Of a stretch of DNA of 64,000 bases, positions 29,257-38,956 are shown in pieces. A model generated the notes under the pieces. The model ran no database searches, was not told the origin of the DNA, and saw nothing but the letters and a program-made list of their open reading frames with translations. The first letter of the stretch is position 1; the number at the start of each line of letters is the position of its first letter. This DNA is from Clostridia bacterium (lineage in GTDB: Bacteria > Bacillota_A > Clostridia > Oscillospirales > CAG-272): contig JAFVXC010000028.1 in assembly GCA_017501345.1 (NCBI GenBank), positions 1 through 64,000 of the forward strand. Reading direction: 5' to 3'. Made by a program: the position numbers and the translations under genes.

Positions 29257-30183
29257 ATGAGGGAATTGAAGAAAGAAACGGCGCGTGAAGTGCGAAGATC
29301 TTTCGGTCGGCTCAGCGCAATGTGGGGCGACCGACGGCTCCGACGGATTCTCGTTCGATATCTTCTGCCCGTCATATTCCTGCTTTTCTTTGCGGTGATG
29401 GCACTTCTTCCGATCGTTTCGTTTCGGACGGCGGCGGGTGAATCGGATATGCGATCGCTCCTGTATTGGCATACGGCAAACTTTTTCGGTACGGACGACG
29501 CGCGAGGCGCGTACGAGCTGCTGCAGCTCTCCGATCCGACCAATATGTATTACGGCTTTTACCGTGCCGTGGTCATCCTTTGTGTCATTGACGCGGTTGC
29601 CGCCGTTCTCGGCTTTCTTTTTACCATCCTCCATTCCGTGTCGGCGATCTATCTCCTTGCGACAGAGGAAAAGAACAAGCGGAGCGCGCTCATTGGAAGG
29701 CTCTTCCGCGTTTTCTGGGGAAACCGATGGACCGCGATGATCCCATACACCCTATCGGTCATTCCGTTCGCGTTTCCTATGCTGTTTGCCTATTTCTCGA
29801 CGACCTTCCGTACGTACGATACCGCGGCGGGCTTTCTCCTGATCGACCCCTTGTGGGTGGCGCTTGTCTGCCTCGCGGTCGAGCTTGCCTTGATCCTTCG
29901 AACGTACGACGGCGAAAAGAGATCGCGGTGGAATATCTACGTCGCCCCCGAGCATCGGGTCAGTCAAACGCGGGACGAAGAGGACCGTGAGACCCGCGAA
30001 TGGGCGGCGGCAGTTCGTGCGGACGCCGAAACGGACGAGCCCTCCGTAGATCCGACCAAAAGGGAAGATCCCTCTTCCGAGACGGTCGGCGCAGAGGATG
30101 CAGAGATAGAAGGCGATAAGGCTGGGGAAGTGCGTGCGTCGATCCGAGAATTGTTTGACGACTCCGATTCACGTGAAAAATGA
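29257..30183 (+). CDS. Membrane protein of unknown function with acidic tail
   Basis: A 308-residue protein with about five hydrophobic segments between residues 33 and 215, including IFLLFFAVMALLPIVSF and LWVALVCLAVELALIL. The spacing loosely recalls YesL/DUF624-type membrane proteins. The last 80 residues are hydrophilic and rich in Glu, Asp and Arg, likely cytoplasmic. The start at 29257 fits its position after the HD gene with GGAAGGAA upstream. Function not recognised. Confidence 0.65.
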   Translation: MRELKKETAREVRRSFGRLSAMWGDRRLRRILVRYLLPVIFLLFFAVMALLPIVSFRTAAGESDMRSLLYWHTANFFGTDDARGAYELLQLSDPTNMYYGFYRAVVILCVIDAVAAVLGFLFTILHSVSAIYLLATEEKNKRSALIGRLFRVFWGNRWTAMIPYTLSVIPFAFPMLFAYFSTTFRTYDTAAGFLLIDPLWVALVCLAVELALILRTYDGEKRSRWNIYVAPEHRVSQTRDEEDRETREWAAAVRADAETDEPSVDPTKREDPSSETVGAEDAEIEGDKAGEVRASIRELFDDSDSREK

Positions 30184-30336
30184 TCCGAGTAAATGCTTTT
30201 AGTCAACCATTTTATTTACGACCTCATAGATTTTTGAATCAAGTACTGAATTCAAAGAGGTAAATTGAAAGCTTGTTGAAGCGTAAAAAATGTCGAAGAA
30301 AAAAAGGAGGTACAGGAAAAATCTCCTTCAAAATTG

Positions 30337-30365
30337 TTGACATTTAAGAGAAAAAGTGCTATAAT
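30337..30365 (+). promoter_or_regulatory. Perfect consensus promoter for the second TasA-like gene
   Basis: TTGACA (30337-30342) and TATAAT (30360-30365), 17 bases apart, match sigma-A consensus exactly. The leader that follows is about 180 bases. The sequence 30184-30336 is AT-rich and holds an AAGGAG/CTCCTT hairpin (30305-30329) but no gene. Confidence 0.9.
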
Positions 30366-30393
30366 ACAACCACTATAATGAGATATAATGTAA

Positions 30394-30452
30394 AAATCAC
30401 CTCTCCTCGATCGAGCTGTTCGTCAAAATGACGATCGGGGGGGGGGTGATTT
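30394..30452 (+). promoter_or_regulatory. Structured leader with ten-G tract
   Basis: AAATCACC (30394-30401) pairs with GGTGATTT (30445-30452). Inside it CGTCA (30421-30425) pairs with TGACG (30429-30433), and a run of ten G (30437-30446) overlaps the outer stem. It lies in the leader of the exported protein at 30550. A control hairpin or a slipping tract are both possible; no known riboswitch fits. Confidence 0.5.
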
Positions 30453-30549
30453 GTCATATTTTGTGCAATATGCACAACCGGCTAGATATCTACGCAATCG
30501 GCGTTCAGATATATTCGTCACCCAAAAAAAATGATAGGAGGAAATCATA

Positions 30550-32631
30550 ATGACGAAAAAGAAGACGACCAAGAAAGCTCTTCTTGCAAGCGCACTTTCG
30601 TTGCTGCTTTGCTTTTCGATGCTTCTTGGAACGACCTACGCGTGGTTTACGGATTCCGTAACGAGCGCGAACAACATCATCAAGTCGGGTAATCTCGATG
30701 TCGAGTTCTACTACAGTACTGATGCAAAGAACTGGAAGGAGGTTACGGAAACCACCAACGTATTCTCCGATACGCTTTGGGAGCCCGGTCACACCGAGGT
30801 CGTTTACCTGAAGGTCGAGAACAAGGGCTCGCTTGCGCTCAAGTATAAGCTTGGCGTGAACGTTGCATCCGAGGTTGGCGGCATCAATCAGGCAGGGGAG
30901 TCCTTCAAGCTCTCGAACTACATCCTGTTTGACGTGATCGACACGGATACCGCATACACTGACCGTGATGCAGCTCGTCAGGCGGCAAACGGAAAGGCGA
31001 TCGCAAACAGCTTCTCGAAGGAGTCCGTTCTTAAGACTACCGGCGACACCGAAACCGTTGCTCTCGTGGTTTATCTGCCCGAGACCGTTGGCAACGAAGC
31101 GAACCCCAAGACCGGTACCGCTGCTCCCGAGATCCATCTCGGTCTGAACGTATTCGCAACGCAGCTCACCTCTGAAAGCGACAGCTTCGGTGATGACTAC
31201 GACGAAAATGCTGCCTTCTCTATGTGGGACGGAACCATTCCGGCTGAAATGCCCGCTTCGCTTGTTGTTGACACTGCAAAGCACGTGATCTCGATCAACG
31301 ATGCACAGGCATTTGCCTACTTCAATACGTTGATCAACGATGCTGATTTTTATACCAATTACGGCTCGAAGTGGAAGTATACCGCAGAGCTCAATGCTGA
31401 TATTGACCTCGCGAACAAGGCGTGGACTCCTATCGTTATGAGCAATCTTGTCGCTTTTGAAGGTAACAACCACACCGTTAAGAACCTCTTTGTAGATTCG
31501 GCTGCAGAAGACGCAGGTCTCTTTGCCGATGTTACTTGCAATGACATCGGAGTAACCTACGTCAAGGATCTTACGCTTGATGGCGCGTACGTAAAAGGCT
31601 CGAAGAATGTAGGTGCTATTGCGGGTCTCGGCACTCAGGGCCATTTCCAGAACGTAACCGTTAACAATGCAACCGTGATCGGCAACAAGTACATAGGTGG
31701 TATTTTCGGTTGGGGTAACGGAACGGTTGTCAACTCTACCGTTAAGAATAGCAGCATTCTCATTCCCGAGGGTGGTGAAAAGGAAGCAGGCGGTCTTGCA
31801 GGCTATATTTCTAACGACGGTAAGGCATCCACTGAAAATAAAATCATCAGCGGCAACACCGTTGAAAACGTAGTGATCAGCGCACCGACGATTGCATCCG
31901 CACTTGTTTCTCAGCCCAACTCCTCGAATACGGGTGGCGCTTTGATCGTGCTGGAATTCAACACGGTAAAGAACGTCACTGTTACCACGGCTGACGACAC
32001 CGCAGACATTTTCGCTTCCAACAATGTTGGCGGCAAGTCTATCGTCAGAAACAACACCGAGATCGATTGCACGGTCAATAAGAGCGGTGCCCTTGCAGTT
32101 TTTGCAGATGAGCAGAGCGAACTGGATGCGGCTTTGGAGAACAATGCTACTGTATATCTGTCCGCAGGTGATTTCAAGCTGTCTTCTCTGTCCAACTATA
32201 AGAATATAACCATTACCGGCGTTGCTGGTGAAACCAAGATCAATCCGGTAAATTCTTTTGGCTTTGGAACTGATACTACTGTCAAGAATGTGACCATCGA
32301 GAGCGAAAGCGGCAACGCAGTTCGTTATGGTTACACTTCTGGTGATGTAGTGTTCGAAAACTGTGAGTTCTTGGGTGAAGTATATGGCTTCCATGTAGAT
32401 GATGCCCATAACGGTACCATTACCTTTAATGGTTGTACCTTTGAAGGCTTTAACGCTTTTGCTGGTACCGGTACCTACTACTTCAACGATTGTAACTTCT
32501 TGCATAGCGGTTCCTATGGCCATGTAAATATGTGGGGCGTAGCTTACTTCAATAACTGCACTTGGGGTGAGGGCGCCACTTATGGTACCAGAGGCGACGG
32601 TGAAATTTACATCGACGGCGTAAAGCAGTAA
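30550..32631 (+). CDS. Large SipW-type exported TasA-like protein with beta-helix repeats
   Basis: A 693-residue predicted surface protein. Residues 1-40 are a signal segment ending TYAWFTDSVTS, nearly the same as that of the protein at 166 and typical for SipW-type cleavage. Residues 45-220 resemble the TasA/camelysin beta domain (EPGHTEVVYLKVENKGSLALKY). Residues 240 onward carry GLUG-like units (VGAIAGLG, IGGIFGWG, AGGLAGYI) and Asn/Val-rich rungs that suggest a right-handed beta-helix. AGGAGG stands 8 bases before the ATG. The second half uses more T-ending codons than the first and than the neighbours. Role as matrix fibre or adhesin is inferred. Confidence 0.82.
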   Translation: MTKKKTTKKALLASALSLLLCFSMLLGTTYAWFTDSVTSANNIIKSGNLDVEFYYSTDAKNWKEVTETTNVFSDTLWEPGHTEVVYLKVENKGSLALKYKLGVNVASEVGGINQAGESFKLSNYILFDVIDTDTAYTDRDAARQAANGKAIANSFSKESVLKTTGDTETVALVVYLPETVGNEANPKTGTAAPEIHLGLNVFATQLTSESDSFGDDYDENAAFSMWDGTIPAEMPASLVVDTAKHVISINDAQAFAYFNTLINDADFYTNYGSKWKYTAELNADIDLANKAWTPIVMSNLVAFEGNNHTVKNLFVDSAAEDAGLFADVTCNDIGVTYVKDLTLDGAYVKGSKNVGAIAGLGTQGHFQNVTVNNATVIGNKYIGGIFGWGNGTVVNSTVKNSSILIPEGGEKEAGGLAGYISNDGKASTENKIISGNTVENVVISAPTIASALVSQPNSSNTGGALIVLEFNTVKNVTVTTADDTADIFASNNVGGKSIVRNNTEIDCTVNKSGALAVFADEQSELDAALENNATVYLSAGDFKLSSLSNYKNITITGVAGETKINPVNSFGFGTDTTVKNVTIESESGNAVRYGYTSGDVVFENCEFLGEVYGFHVDDAHNGTITFNGCTFEGFNAFAGTGTYYFNDCNFLHSGSYGHVNMWGVAYFNNCTWGEGATYGTRGDGEIYIDGVKQ

Positions 32632-32682
32632 GATAATAACAATAGCCGATTGACTTTCGTTTACAGGCAGTCGGCACCCCTC

Positions 32683-32712
32683 GGGCGGTCTCTTCGGAGA
32701 CCGCCCTTTTTT
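32683..32712 (+). terminator. Terminator of the second TasA-like gene
   Basis: GGGCGGTCTC (32683-32692), TTCG, GAGACCGCCC (32697-32706) and six T make a textbook terminator. Confidence 0.97.
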
Positions 32713-32791
32713 GCCCCCAAATCTGGCAGCACAAATTTTTGCATTCTTTCAAATTTTATTCATCGCCCATCAAAAAAACACCCCATCCCGA

Positions 32792-32819
32792 TTGACAACG
32801 CAAAAAAATATGGTATAAT
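32792..32819 (+). promoter_or_regulatory. Promoter of the marR-ABC exporter operon
   Basis: TTGACA (32792-32797) and TATAAT (32814-32819) are 16 bases apart. Confidence 0.85.
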
Positions 32820-32832
32820 AGAGGTATAGAAA

Positions 32833-32846
32833 GTTGCGATTGCAAC
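32833..32846 (+). promoter_or_regulatory. Candidate MarR operator
   Basis: GTTGC, GATT, GCAAC is a perfect inverted repeat near the likely transcription start. A second one, TTGCTT...AAGCAA, follows at about 32850-32874. MarR proteins usually bind such palindromes to repress their own operon, so these are candidate sites. Confidence 0.5.
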
Positions 32847-32890
32847 GATTGCTTATGTGACATTTGCAAGCAAACGAGAAAGGAGACCGT

Positions 32891-33334
32891 ATGTCATCGT
32901 TTTCCCGTAATATTCACGTCCTCAACCGATGCGCAAGCATTTACCGCGCGGAGCACTTGACGAACAGCGAACTCGGTCGGAAGCATCACCGATATTTGTT
33001 CAGCGTTTGCCGTTATCCGGGTATTTCGCAGGAGCAGCTTGCCCGTCAGATCTATATCAATAAAAGCAGCGTGACGAGACAGCTCGCCGATCTCGAAAGC
33101 CGTGGCTACGTCGAACGGCGTCAAAGCGAGGAGGACAAGCGCGTGATGCTCGTGTATCCGACCGAAAAGGCGTATGAGATACTGCCGACGCTTACTTCCT
33201 TGACGGAAGAATGGGAGGAGACCGTTACTGCGGCGCTCTCGCCTGAGGAAAAGGAGCTTTTTTTGAATATGCTGAAGCGCGTTACAAAAAAAGCGGCGTC
33301 TTTGGTAGACGGTCAGACGTTGGAGGGGGAATAA
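32891..33334 (+). CDS. MarR-family transcription regulator
   Basis: A 147-residue winged-helix dimeric regulator. The DNA-binding part is GISQEQLARQIYINKSSVTRQLADLESRGYVERRQSEEDKRVMLVYPTEKA, with the wing in EEDKRVMLV. The start at 32891 follows AAAGGAG. It lies one base before the ABC exporter genes and probably represses the operon until a drug or other ligand binds, using the palindromes at 32833-32874. Confidence 0.92.
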   Translation: MSSFSRNIHVLNRCASIYRAEHLTNSELGRKHHRYLFSVCRYPGISQEQLARQIYINKSSVTRQLADLESRGYVERRQSEEDKRVMLVYPTEKAYEILPTLTSLTEEWEETVTAALSPEEKELFLNMLKRVTKKAASLVDGQTLEGE

Positions 33335-33335
33335 C

Positions 33336-35060
33336 GTGAAACTGATTTTTCGATATCTGAAGCCCGTTATGTGGTTTACCATAGCGACGCTCCTTATGAA
33401 GCTCCTCGGATCGCTGATGGAGCTGACCATTCCGATGATCTTCGATTATCTTCTGAGCACGGTCGTGCCGCTTCGCTCGCTTACCTTGATTTTCGTGTGG
33501 GGCGGTGTGATGATCCTCGCGGCGCTTCTGACGATGATCCTGAACGCCGTTGCCAACCGTATGGCGGCAAGGGTCTCCCGCAACGTTGCCGAGCACGTCC
33601 GACACGATCTTTTTACGAAGATCACGTCGCTGTCAGGCAGCAAGGTCGATAAATTCGGCATCCCAAGCCTCGAGGCACGTCTGACGTCGGATACCTATAA
33701 CATTCATAACGTCATCGGTATGAGCCTGCGCATTGGTGTCCGTGCGCCGATCTTCTTTATCGGCAGTATCATTTGCGCGTTTATCCTCGATCCGACGTTG
33801 ACGCTCGTGATGCTTTCGACCGTTCCGTTCCTCGGAATCGTGATTCTTTACATCACGAAACGCGGCGTTCCGCTATATACGAAGGTGCAGGAAAACGTGG
33901 ACGGCGTTACGCGCGTCGTACGCGAGGATGCGCAGGGGATCCGTGTGATCAAGGCGCTATCGAAGGTAGACTACGAGCGCAGACGCTTTGACCGTGCAAA
34001 TCGGGATCTGATCGATTCGGAATGTCACGCAGGCGTCGCGATGGCACTGTCAAATCCCGCGCTCAACGTTATTATGAACCTTGGAATGGTCGTGGTCATT
34101 ATCGTCGGCGCGATCCGCGTCGCGAACGGTCAGATGCATCCCGCGACGATCATCGCCTTCACGCAGTATTTTACACATATGTCGACCGCGATGATGACGA
34201 TCTCGCGCGTTTTCACCCGCCTTACGAAGGGTGGTGCGTCGGGTGATCGCATCGACGAGGTGCTCAAGACCGAAAACGGACTTTCGCTCGAAGGTGAGGA
34301 CGAGCATCCTCGCCGCCCCGAGTTTCCGTTTATCACGTTTGATCAGGTTTCATTCTCGTATAATAAGACGAAAAACAATCTGTCGGATATCAGCTTCACC
34401 CTTAAGAAGGGCGAGACGCTCGGCGTGATCGGCGCGACGGGCAGCGGAAAGACGACACTCGTCAATCTCCTTATGCGCTTTTACGATCCCGACGAGGGAG
34501 GCGTATACATAGAGGGAAGGGACGTCCGAACGATCCCCCCCGAGGAGCTGCACGCAAGGTTTGGCGTCGTGATGCAGAATGATTTTCTCTTTGCCGAGAC
34601 CGTCAGGGAAAACATCGACTTCGGAAGAGAGCTTTCCGATGAAGCGATCACTCGTGCGGCTCGCGCTGCGCAGGCAGAGCCCTTCATCGAGGCATTCCCC
34701 GAGCGCTACGAGCATATGCTCACCTCGAAGGGCACGAACGTGTCGGGCGGACAAAAGCAAAGGCTTCTCATCGCGCGCGCGCTTGCGGGAGACCCCGAGA
34801 TCCTCATTCTCGATGACAGCTCCTCCGCGCTTGACTATAAGACCGACGCTAACCTTCGCGCTGCGATGCGCGAGCTTCTGACGGATACAACGATGATCGT
34901 CGTGGCACAGCGCGTCAGCTCGATTATGCACGCAGACCGCATCCTTGTGCTCGACGAGGGCAGGATCATCGGAAGCGGAACGCACAAGGAGCTGCTTGAG
35001 AGCTGCTCGGTCTACCGTGAGATCAGCGATTCGCAGTTGGGGGGTGCTATCCTTGAATAA
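33336..35060 (+). CDS. Heterodimeric ABC exporter, subunit with degenerate ATP site
   Basis: A 574-residue fused membrane and ATPase subunit. Six membrane helices occupy residues 10-300. The ATPase has Walker A GATGSGKTTL, signature VSGGQKQRL and Walker B ILILDDSS, in which the usual catalytic glutamate after the aspartate is Asp. That is the pattern of the non-hydrolysing site in TM287/288-like and BmrCD-like heterodimers. GTG start behind TGGAGGGGG. The next gene overlaps its end, so they form one exporter. Confidence 0.9.
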   Translation: MKLIFRYLKPVMWFTIATLLMKLLGSLMELTIPMIFDYLLSTVVPLRSLTLIFVWGGVMILAALLTMILNAVANRMAARVSRNVAEHVRHDLFTKITSLSGSKVDKFGIPSLEARLTSDTYNIHNVIGMSLRIGVRAPIFFIGSIICAFILDPTLTLVMLSTVPFLGIVILYITKRGVPLYTKVQENVDGVTRVVREDAQGIRVIKALSKVDYERRRFDRANRDLIDSECHAGVAMALSNPALNVIMNLGMVVVIIVGAIRVANGQMHPATIIAFTQYFTHMSTAMMTISRVFTRLTKGGASGDRIDEVLKTENGLSLEGEDEHPRRPEFPFITFDQVSFSYNKTKNNLSDISFTLKKGETLGVIGATGSGKTTLVNLLMRFYDPDEGGVYIEGRDVRTIPPEELHARFGVVMQNDFLFAETVRENIDFGRELSDEAITRAARAAQAEPFIEAFPERYEHMLTSKGTNVSGGQKQRLLIARALAGDPEILILDDSSSALDYKTDANLRAAMRELLTDTTMIVVAQRVSSIMHADRILVLDEGRIIGSGTHKELLESCSVYREISDSQLGGAILE

Positions 35061-37044
35061 CGGAAGAATGAACGGACGGGGCGGTCCGATGAATTTTCGC
35101 GAGAATCCGAACGACCTGAAAAAGGGCGCAGACAACAAGGGCGCGGTTCGCATTCCCATTCTCAGACGAATGTTTTCGTATATTCTGAAGCATCCCATTC
35201 TGATGGCTCTGGCGCTCGTGCTGATGCTGACCTCTAACCTGATCGCCCTCCTCGGCCCCGATCTTTCGGGCGATGCGATCAATCTGGTCGGTGCGGAATC
35301 GGTTTATGAGGAGAACGGCGCACTGATGTACGTTGCCGCCTCGGACGAGGAAGCTCCGACTGCGCGCGAGCCGAAGGCCGTTTCGGATTCGGGATTCGTC
35401 CTGTTCCTTTACCGCAAATACACATCCCTCGGACTTGACGCGAAGCTTTCGGGAGTTCTTGCCATTTCCACGCTGCTTGCAGGCGTTTACCTGCTTTCCG
35501 GCATCCTCTCGTATCTCCTCGCCGTTCTGATGGTGCATCTCAGTCAGCGCATCGTTTACATCCTTCGTAAGCAGGTGTTTGATCATCTGACCGTCTTGCC
35601 GGTTAATTATTTCGACACCCATCAGACGGGCGACATCATCAGCCGTATCTCCTACGACGTCGATACGCTGAATGCCTCGATCACGCACGACGTACTTCAG
35701 ATCTCTACGAGCTTTGTGACGGTCATCGGCTCGCTGATCTATATGATCCGCATCTCGCCGCTTCTTCTGACGGTCTTCCTGATCACGATTCCCGCGACGA
35801 TCCTCGTAGCGCGTATGCGCACGAAAAAGATGCGCCCCCTCGTCAGAGAGCGTTCACGAAAGCTTGGCGAGCTCAACGGATACGCAGAGGAAATGCTCTC
35901 GGGTCAGAAAACCATTAAGGCTTATAACAGAGAGAGGGTCATCGGCGCACGGTTCGATCAGCGCAATACCGATGCGGTCAATGCATATTACCGCGCCGAA
36001 TACGTTGCGGCGATGCTCGGTCCGTCGGTTCGTTTCATCAGCAATCTCTCCCTCGCGCTCATCGCGGCGCTGGGCGGCATCTTCTATATGCTCTCGGTAA
36101 CGGGGCAGGTTGCGGTCGGAACGATCCTCTGGATTGACCTCGGTATGATCGCGTCCTTCATCCTCTACTCCAAGAAATTCTCGGGGCCGATCAATGAGTT
36201 TGCGAATATTCTGTCCGATCTTCAGTCGGCGTGCGCTGCGGCAGAGCGTATCTTCACGCTGCTCGACGAGAAGCCCGAAAAGCTTGACGACGAAGATGCC
36301 GTAGAGCTTACGGACGTTCGCGGCGAGATCACCTTCGATCACGTTCGCTTCGGATACGTCGAAGGGAAAACGATCCTTCACGATCTTTCACTTGACGTGC
36401 GTCCCGGTAACCTCATCGCGATCGTAGGACCGACGGGGGCCGGAAAAACGACGGTCATCAATCTTCTGATGCGCTTTTACGACGTCAACGACGGTGAGAT
36501 CAGGATCGACGGCGTGGAAACGCGGAAGATCACGCGCGAATCTCTCCGCCGTGCATACACGATGGTGCTTCAGGAGACCTGGCTGTTCAAGGGCACGATC
36601 TACGAAAACATCACCTACGGTAAGGAGAATGCGACCCGCGAGGAGGTCGTGCGGGCGGCAAAGGCGGCGAAGGTGCATTCCTTCATCGAGGCATTGCCAA
36701 ACGGCTACGACACCGTCCTTTCGGATGACGGCGTGAATATATCGAAGGGGCAGAAACAGCTCATTACGATCGCGCGCGCAATGCTCTCGGATTCCGAGAT
36801 GCTGATCCTCGACGAGGCGACCTCAAACGTCGACTCGCGTACCGAAATGCAGATCCAGGAGGCAATGTATGCTCTGATGAAGGGCAGGACTTGCTTCGTG
36901 ATCGCGCACCGACTCTCGACCATTCAAAACGCCGACACCATCCTTGTTCTCAAGGACGGCGACGTGATCGAGCAGGGAAGTCACGACGAGCTTATGGCGA
37001 AAAACGGCTTTTACAGCTCACTTTATCGGTCTCAGTTTGATTAA
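35053..37044 (+). CDS. Heterodimeric ABC exporter, catalytic subunit
   Basis: A 663-residue partner of the preceding subunit. Six membrane helices, an extra 55-residue loop after helix 1, and an ATPase with Walker A GPTGAGKTTV, signature SKGQKQLI and Walker B LILDEATS with the catalytic Glu. The signature reads SKGQ instead of SGGQ, so the two composite sites of the dimer are unequal. The TTG at 35053 has GGGGGG 8 bases upstream and overlaps the previous stop by 8 bases; ATG at 35068 or 35089 are alternatives. Confidence 0.88.
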   Translation: MNNGRMNGRGGPMNFRENPNDLKKGADNKGAVRIPILRRMFSYILKHPILMALALVLMLTSNLIALLGPDLSGDAINLVGAESVYEENGALMYVAASDEEAPTAREPKAVSDSGFVLFLYRKYTSLGLDAKLSGVLAISTLLAGVYLLSGILSYLLAVLMVHLSQRIVYILRKQVFDHLTVLPVNYFDTHQTGDIISRISYDVDTLNASITHDVLQISTSFVTVIGSLIYMIRISPLLLTVFLITIPATILVARMRTKKMRPLVRERSRKLGELNGYAEEMLSGQKTIKAYNRERVIGARFDQRNTDAVNAYYRAEYVAAMLGPSVRFISNLSLALIAALGGIFYMLSVTGQVAVGTILWIDLGMIASFILYSKKFSGPINEFANILSDLQSACAAAERIFTLLDEKPEKLDDEDAVELTDVRGEITFDHVRFGYVEGKTILHDLSLDVRPGNLIAIVGPTGAGKTTVINLLMRFYDVNDGEIRIDGVETRKITRESLRRAYTMVLQETWLFKGTIYENITYGKENATREEVVRAAKAAKVHSFIEALPNGYDTVLSDDGVNISKGQKQLITIARAMLSDSEMLILDEATSNVDSRTEMQIQEAMYALMKGRTCFVIAHRLSTIQNADTILVLKDGDVIEQGSHDELMAKNGFYSSLYRSQFD

Positions 37045-37062
37045 ACACCGCGGAGGAATGAT

Positions 37063-38898
37063 ATGTACAGAAATTCACTATGGCTGCGTATTTGTGCGCT
37101 CCTTGTAATATGCCTTTCGCTTGCCGTTCTTTTCGTCGCCTGCGATGACGCGGGCGATGCTACGGAAACGACGGGCGAGGGAGAGACCACGGAAGTCGAA
37201 GAAACGACAGCCTCGCCCGGGGAAAATCTCAGTATCGCTGTAGGTGGTGTCTCGGAATTCACGATGGTCGCTCCCGAGTTTCCTACCGAGGCAGAGGAGC
37301 AGGTCTTTCTGGATATCCGCGGAAAGATCGCCGCTATGACGGGCGTCTCTCTGCCCATTTCGGACGACTGGATCCCGAGAGGGGAAAAACATAACCCCGA
37401 AACGTTCGAGATCTTGATCGGGAAAACAAAATACGACGAGGCGCAGTCGGTTCTGAACGAGACCTCCTATGGAAGCTATACGATCACAGCTGTCGGAAGA
37501 AAGATCATTCTCGCCGCGTGGTCGGATAAGGCGCTTCAATCGGGTGCTGATGCTTTGATTCAGATCCTGATGGCGTCGCTCAGCGGACAGGACCTGGTCG
37601 TTCCGATCTCTGCGCTGTCTGCTACCGAGATGGTCGACGAGACGGTTGACAGTATTCCCGTTGTGCCGAATCTGACGATGGATCACGTCTACGATGCAAA
37701 CGGTGCGACCGAAGCGATCTACGAAAATGCAACGATCGATCATTTTAATGCGTACGTCGCAAAGCTTGAGCGTGACGGATACACGAAATATTCCGAAAAT
37801 GAACGGGGAAAGGTCTCCTCAGCGGTCCTTACGGATTACAAGGACCATACCCTCAACGTCTTTTACGAGGGCGGGTATAAGCAGCTGTGTGTGATTATTG
37901 AGAAGTACAGCAAGGATACGCTTCCCGCAAAGCCGAAAAGCTATATCGACGTATGTGACACGAAGTTTGCTCAGCTCGGCACGGAATACAAATACGGCTC
38001 CAGCACACCGCAGGAGGGAATGTGTTATATCTGGAGGCTGGAGGACAGCCGATTCGTCATTCTTGACGGAGGATACAATCAGAAGCTCGGTGCAGAGAAT
38101 CTGTATAACACGCTTGTGACGATGGCGCTGGATCCCGACAACATTATGATCGCGGCGTGGGTCGTTTCTCACCTCCATACCGATCACGTCGGCGCGCTTC
38201 TGAAGTTTTCGTCGACCTATCTCAGCGAGGTAACGATCGAAAGCGTGATCGTCAATATCCCGGCTGACAGGCAAGCGTCGAAGGTCGGTATGAATTCGAA
38301 AAACTGGAAGACGATCAAGACGCGGCTGGTAGAGGATAATCCGGATCTCTTTGTATACAAGGCGCACCCGGGACAGATCTACAGCTTTGCAAATCTTGAG
38401 ATCGAGATCCTGTATACCCTCGAAATGTACGCCCCCGAAGCTCTCGCAAATTACGATACCGCGTCTCTCATTGTAGATATGCGCTTCGGACACTTCAATA
38501 TGCTGATGCTTGGAGACTGCTCGGAGGAAACGAATGCGATCATCAGCTGTAATTACGGAAAAGCACTTGAATCCGAAGCCGTTCAGGTGGCGCGCCACGG
38601 AAAAACGGGCGGAACGTATGCGCTGTATAAGCTCATTGATCCGATCTTCGTCTTCTGGCCCTCGGGAGCCAAGCAGTATAACACCTGCCTGGAGGAGGCA
38701 ATAGGCGGAGACGATACGATCATAAATACTTATTTCTTCAAGAACAACGGAACGCGTGTTCGGAAGATATACGTCGGAAGGTCGGCGGTGGTGCTCTTGA
38801 CCGTCTTCGACACGATAGGCTTTACAGACTGCACGGTTTATGAAAACGTCACCGACTATATAAACGGCTTGCCGAGTTCTACCCAAGAAAACCCATAA
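37063..38898 (+). CDS. Lipoprotein with metallo-beta-lactamase-like domain
   Basis: A 611-residue exported lipoprotein with lipobox LFVAC near residue 27, then a Thr/Glu-rich linker. Residues 60-190 look like a separate alpha/beta module. From about 290 the chain is of the metallo-beta-lactamase fold with the metal motif HLHTDH at 369-374 and MLMLGDC near 482, where a later metal ligand is expected. It follows the exporter by 18 bases and may act on the same compound or simply share its transcript. Substrate unknown. Confidence 0.78.
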   Translation: MYRNSLWLRICALLVICLSLAVLFVACDDAGDATETTGEGETTEVEETTASPGENLSIAVGGVSEFTMVAPEFPTEAEEQVFLDIRGKIAAMTGVSLPISDDWIPRGEKHNPETFEILIGKTKYDEAQSVLNETSYGSYTITAVGRKIILAAWSDKALQSGADALIQILMASLSGQDLVVPISALSATEMVDETVDSIPVVPNLTMDHVYDANGATEAIYENATIDHFNAYVAKLERDGYTKYSENERGKVSSAVLTDYKDHTLNVFYEGGYKQLCVIIEKYSKDTLPAKPKSYIDVCDTKFAQLGTEYKYGSSTPQEGMCYIWRLEDSRFVILDGGYNQKLGAENLYNTLVTMALDPDNIMIAAWVVSHLHTDHVGALLKFSSTYLSEVTIESVIVNIPADRQASKVGMNSKNWKTIKTRLVEDNPDLFVYKAHPGQIYSFANLEIEILYTLEMYAPEALANYDTASLIVDMRFGHFNMLMLGDCSEETNAIISCNYGKALESEAVQVARHGKTGGTYALYKLIDPIFVFWPSGAKQYNTCLEEAIGGDDTIINTYFFKNNGTRVRKIYVGRSAVVLLTVFDTIGFTDCTVYENVTDYINGLPSSTQENP

Positions 38899-38908
38899 GA
38901 AAAGGCAC

Positions 38909-38935
38909 GGGGCTGAGTCAAAACGACTCAGCCCC
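38909..38935. terminator. Hairpin terminator, repeat copy 1
   Basis: GGGGCTGAGTC (38909-38919), AAAAC, GACTCAGCCCC (38925-38935) is a perfect 11-bp stem between two convergent genes. The same two arms occur at 49881-49909. Confidence 0.8.
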
Positions 38936-38956
38936 ATACGTTACTTATGACCGAAT

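Noticed and set aside
30505..32523. A 672-codon open frame opposite the large TasA-like gene
   Set aside because: It is a mirror of a gene with clear signal peptide, promoter and terminator; no ribosome site or known domain was seen.
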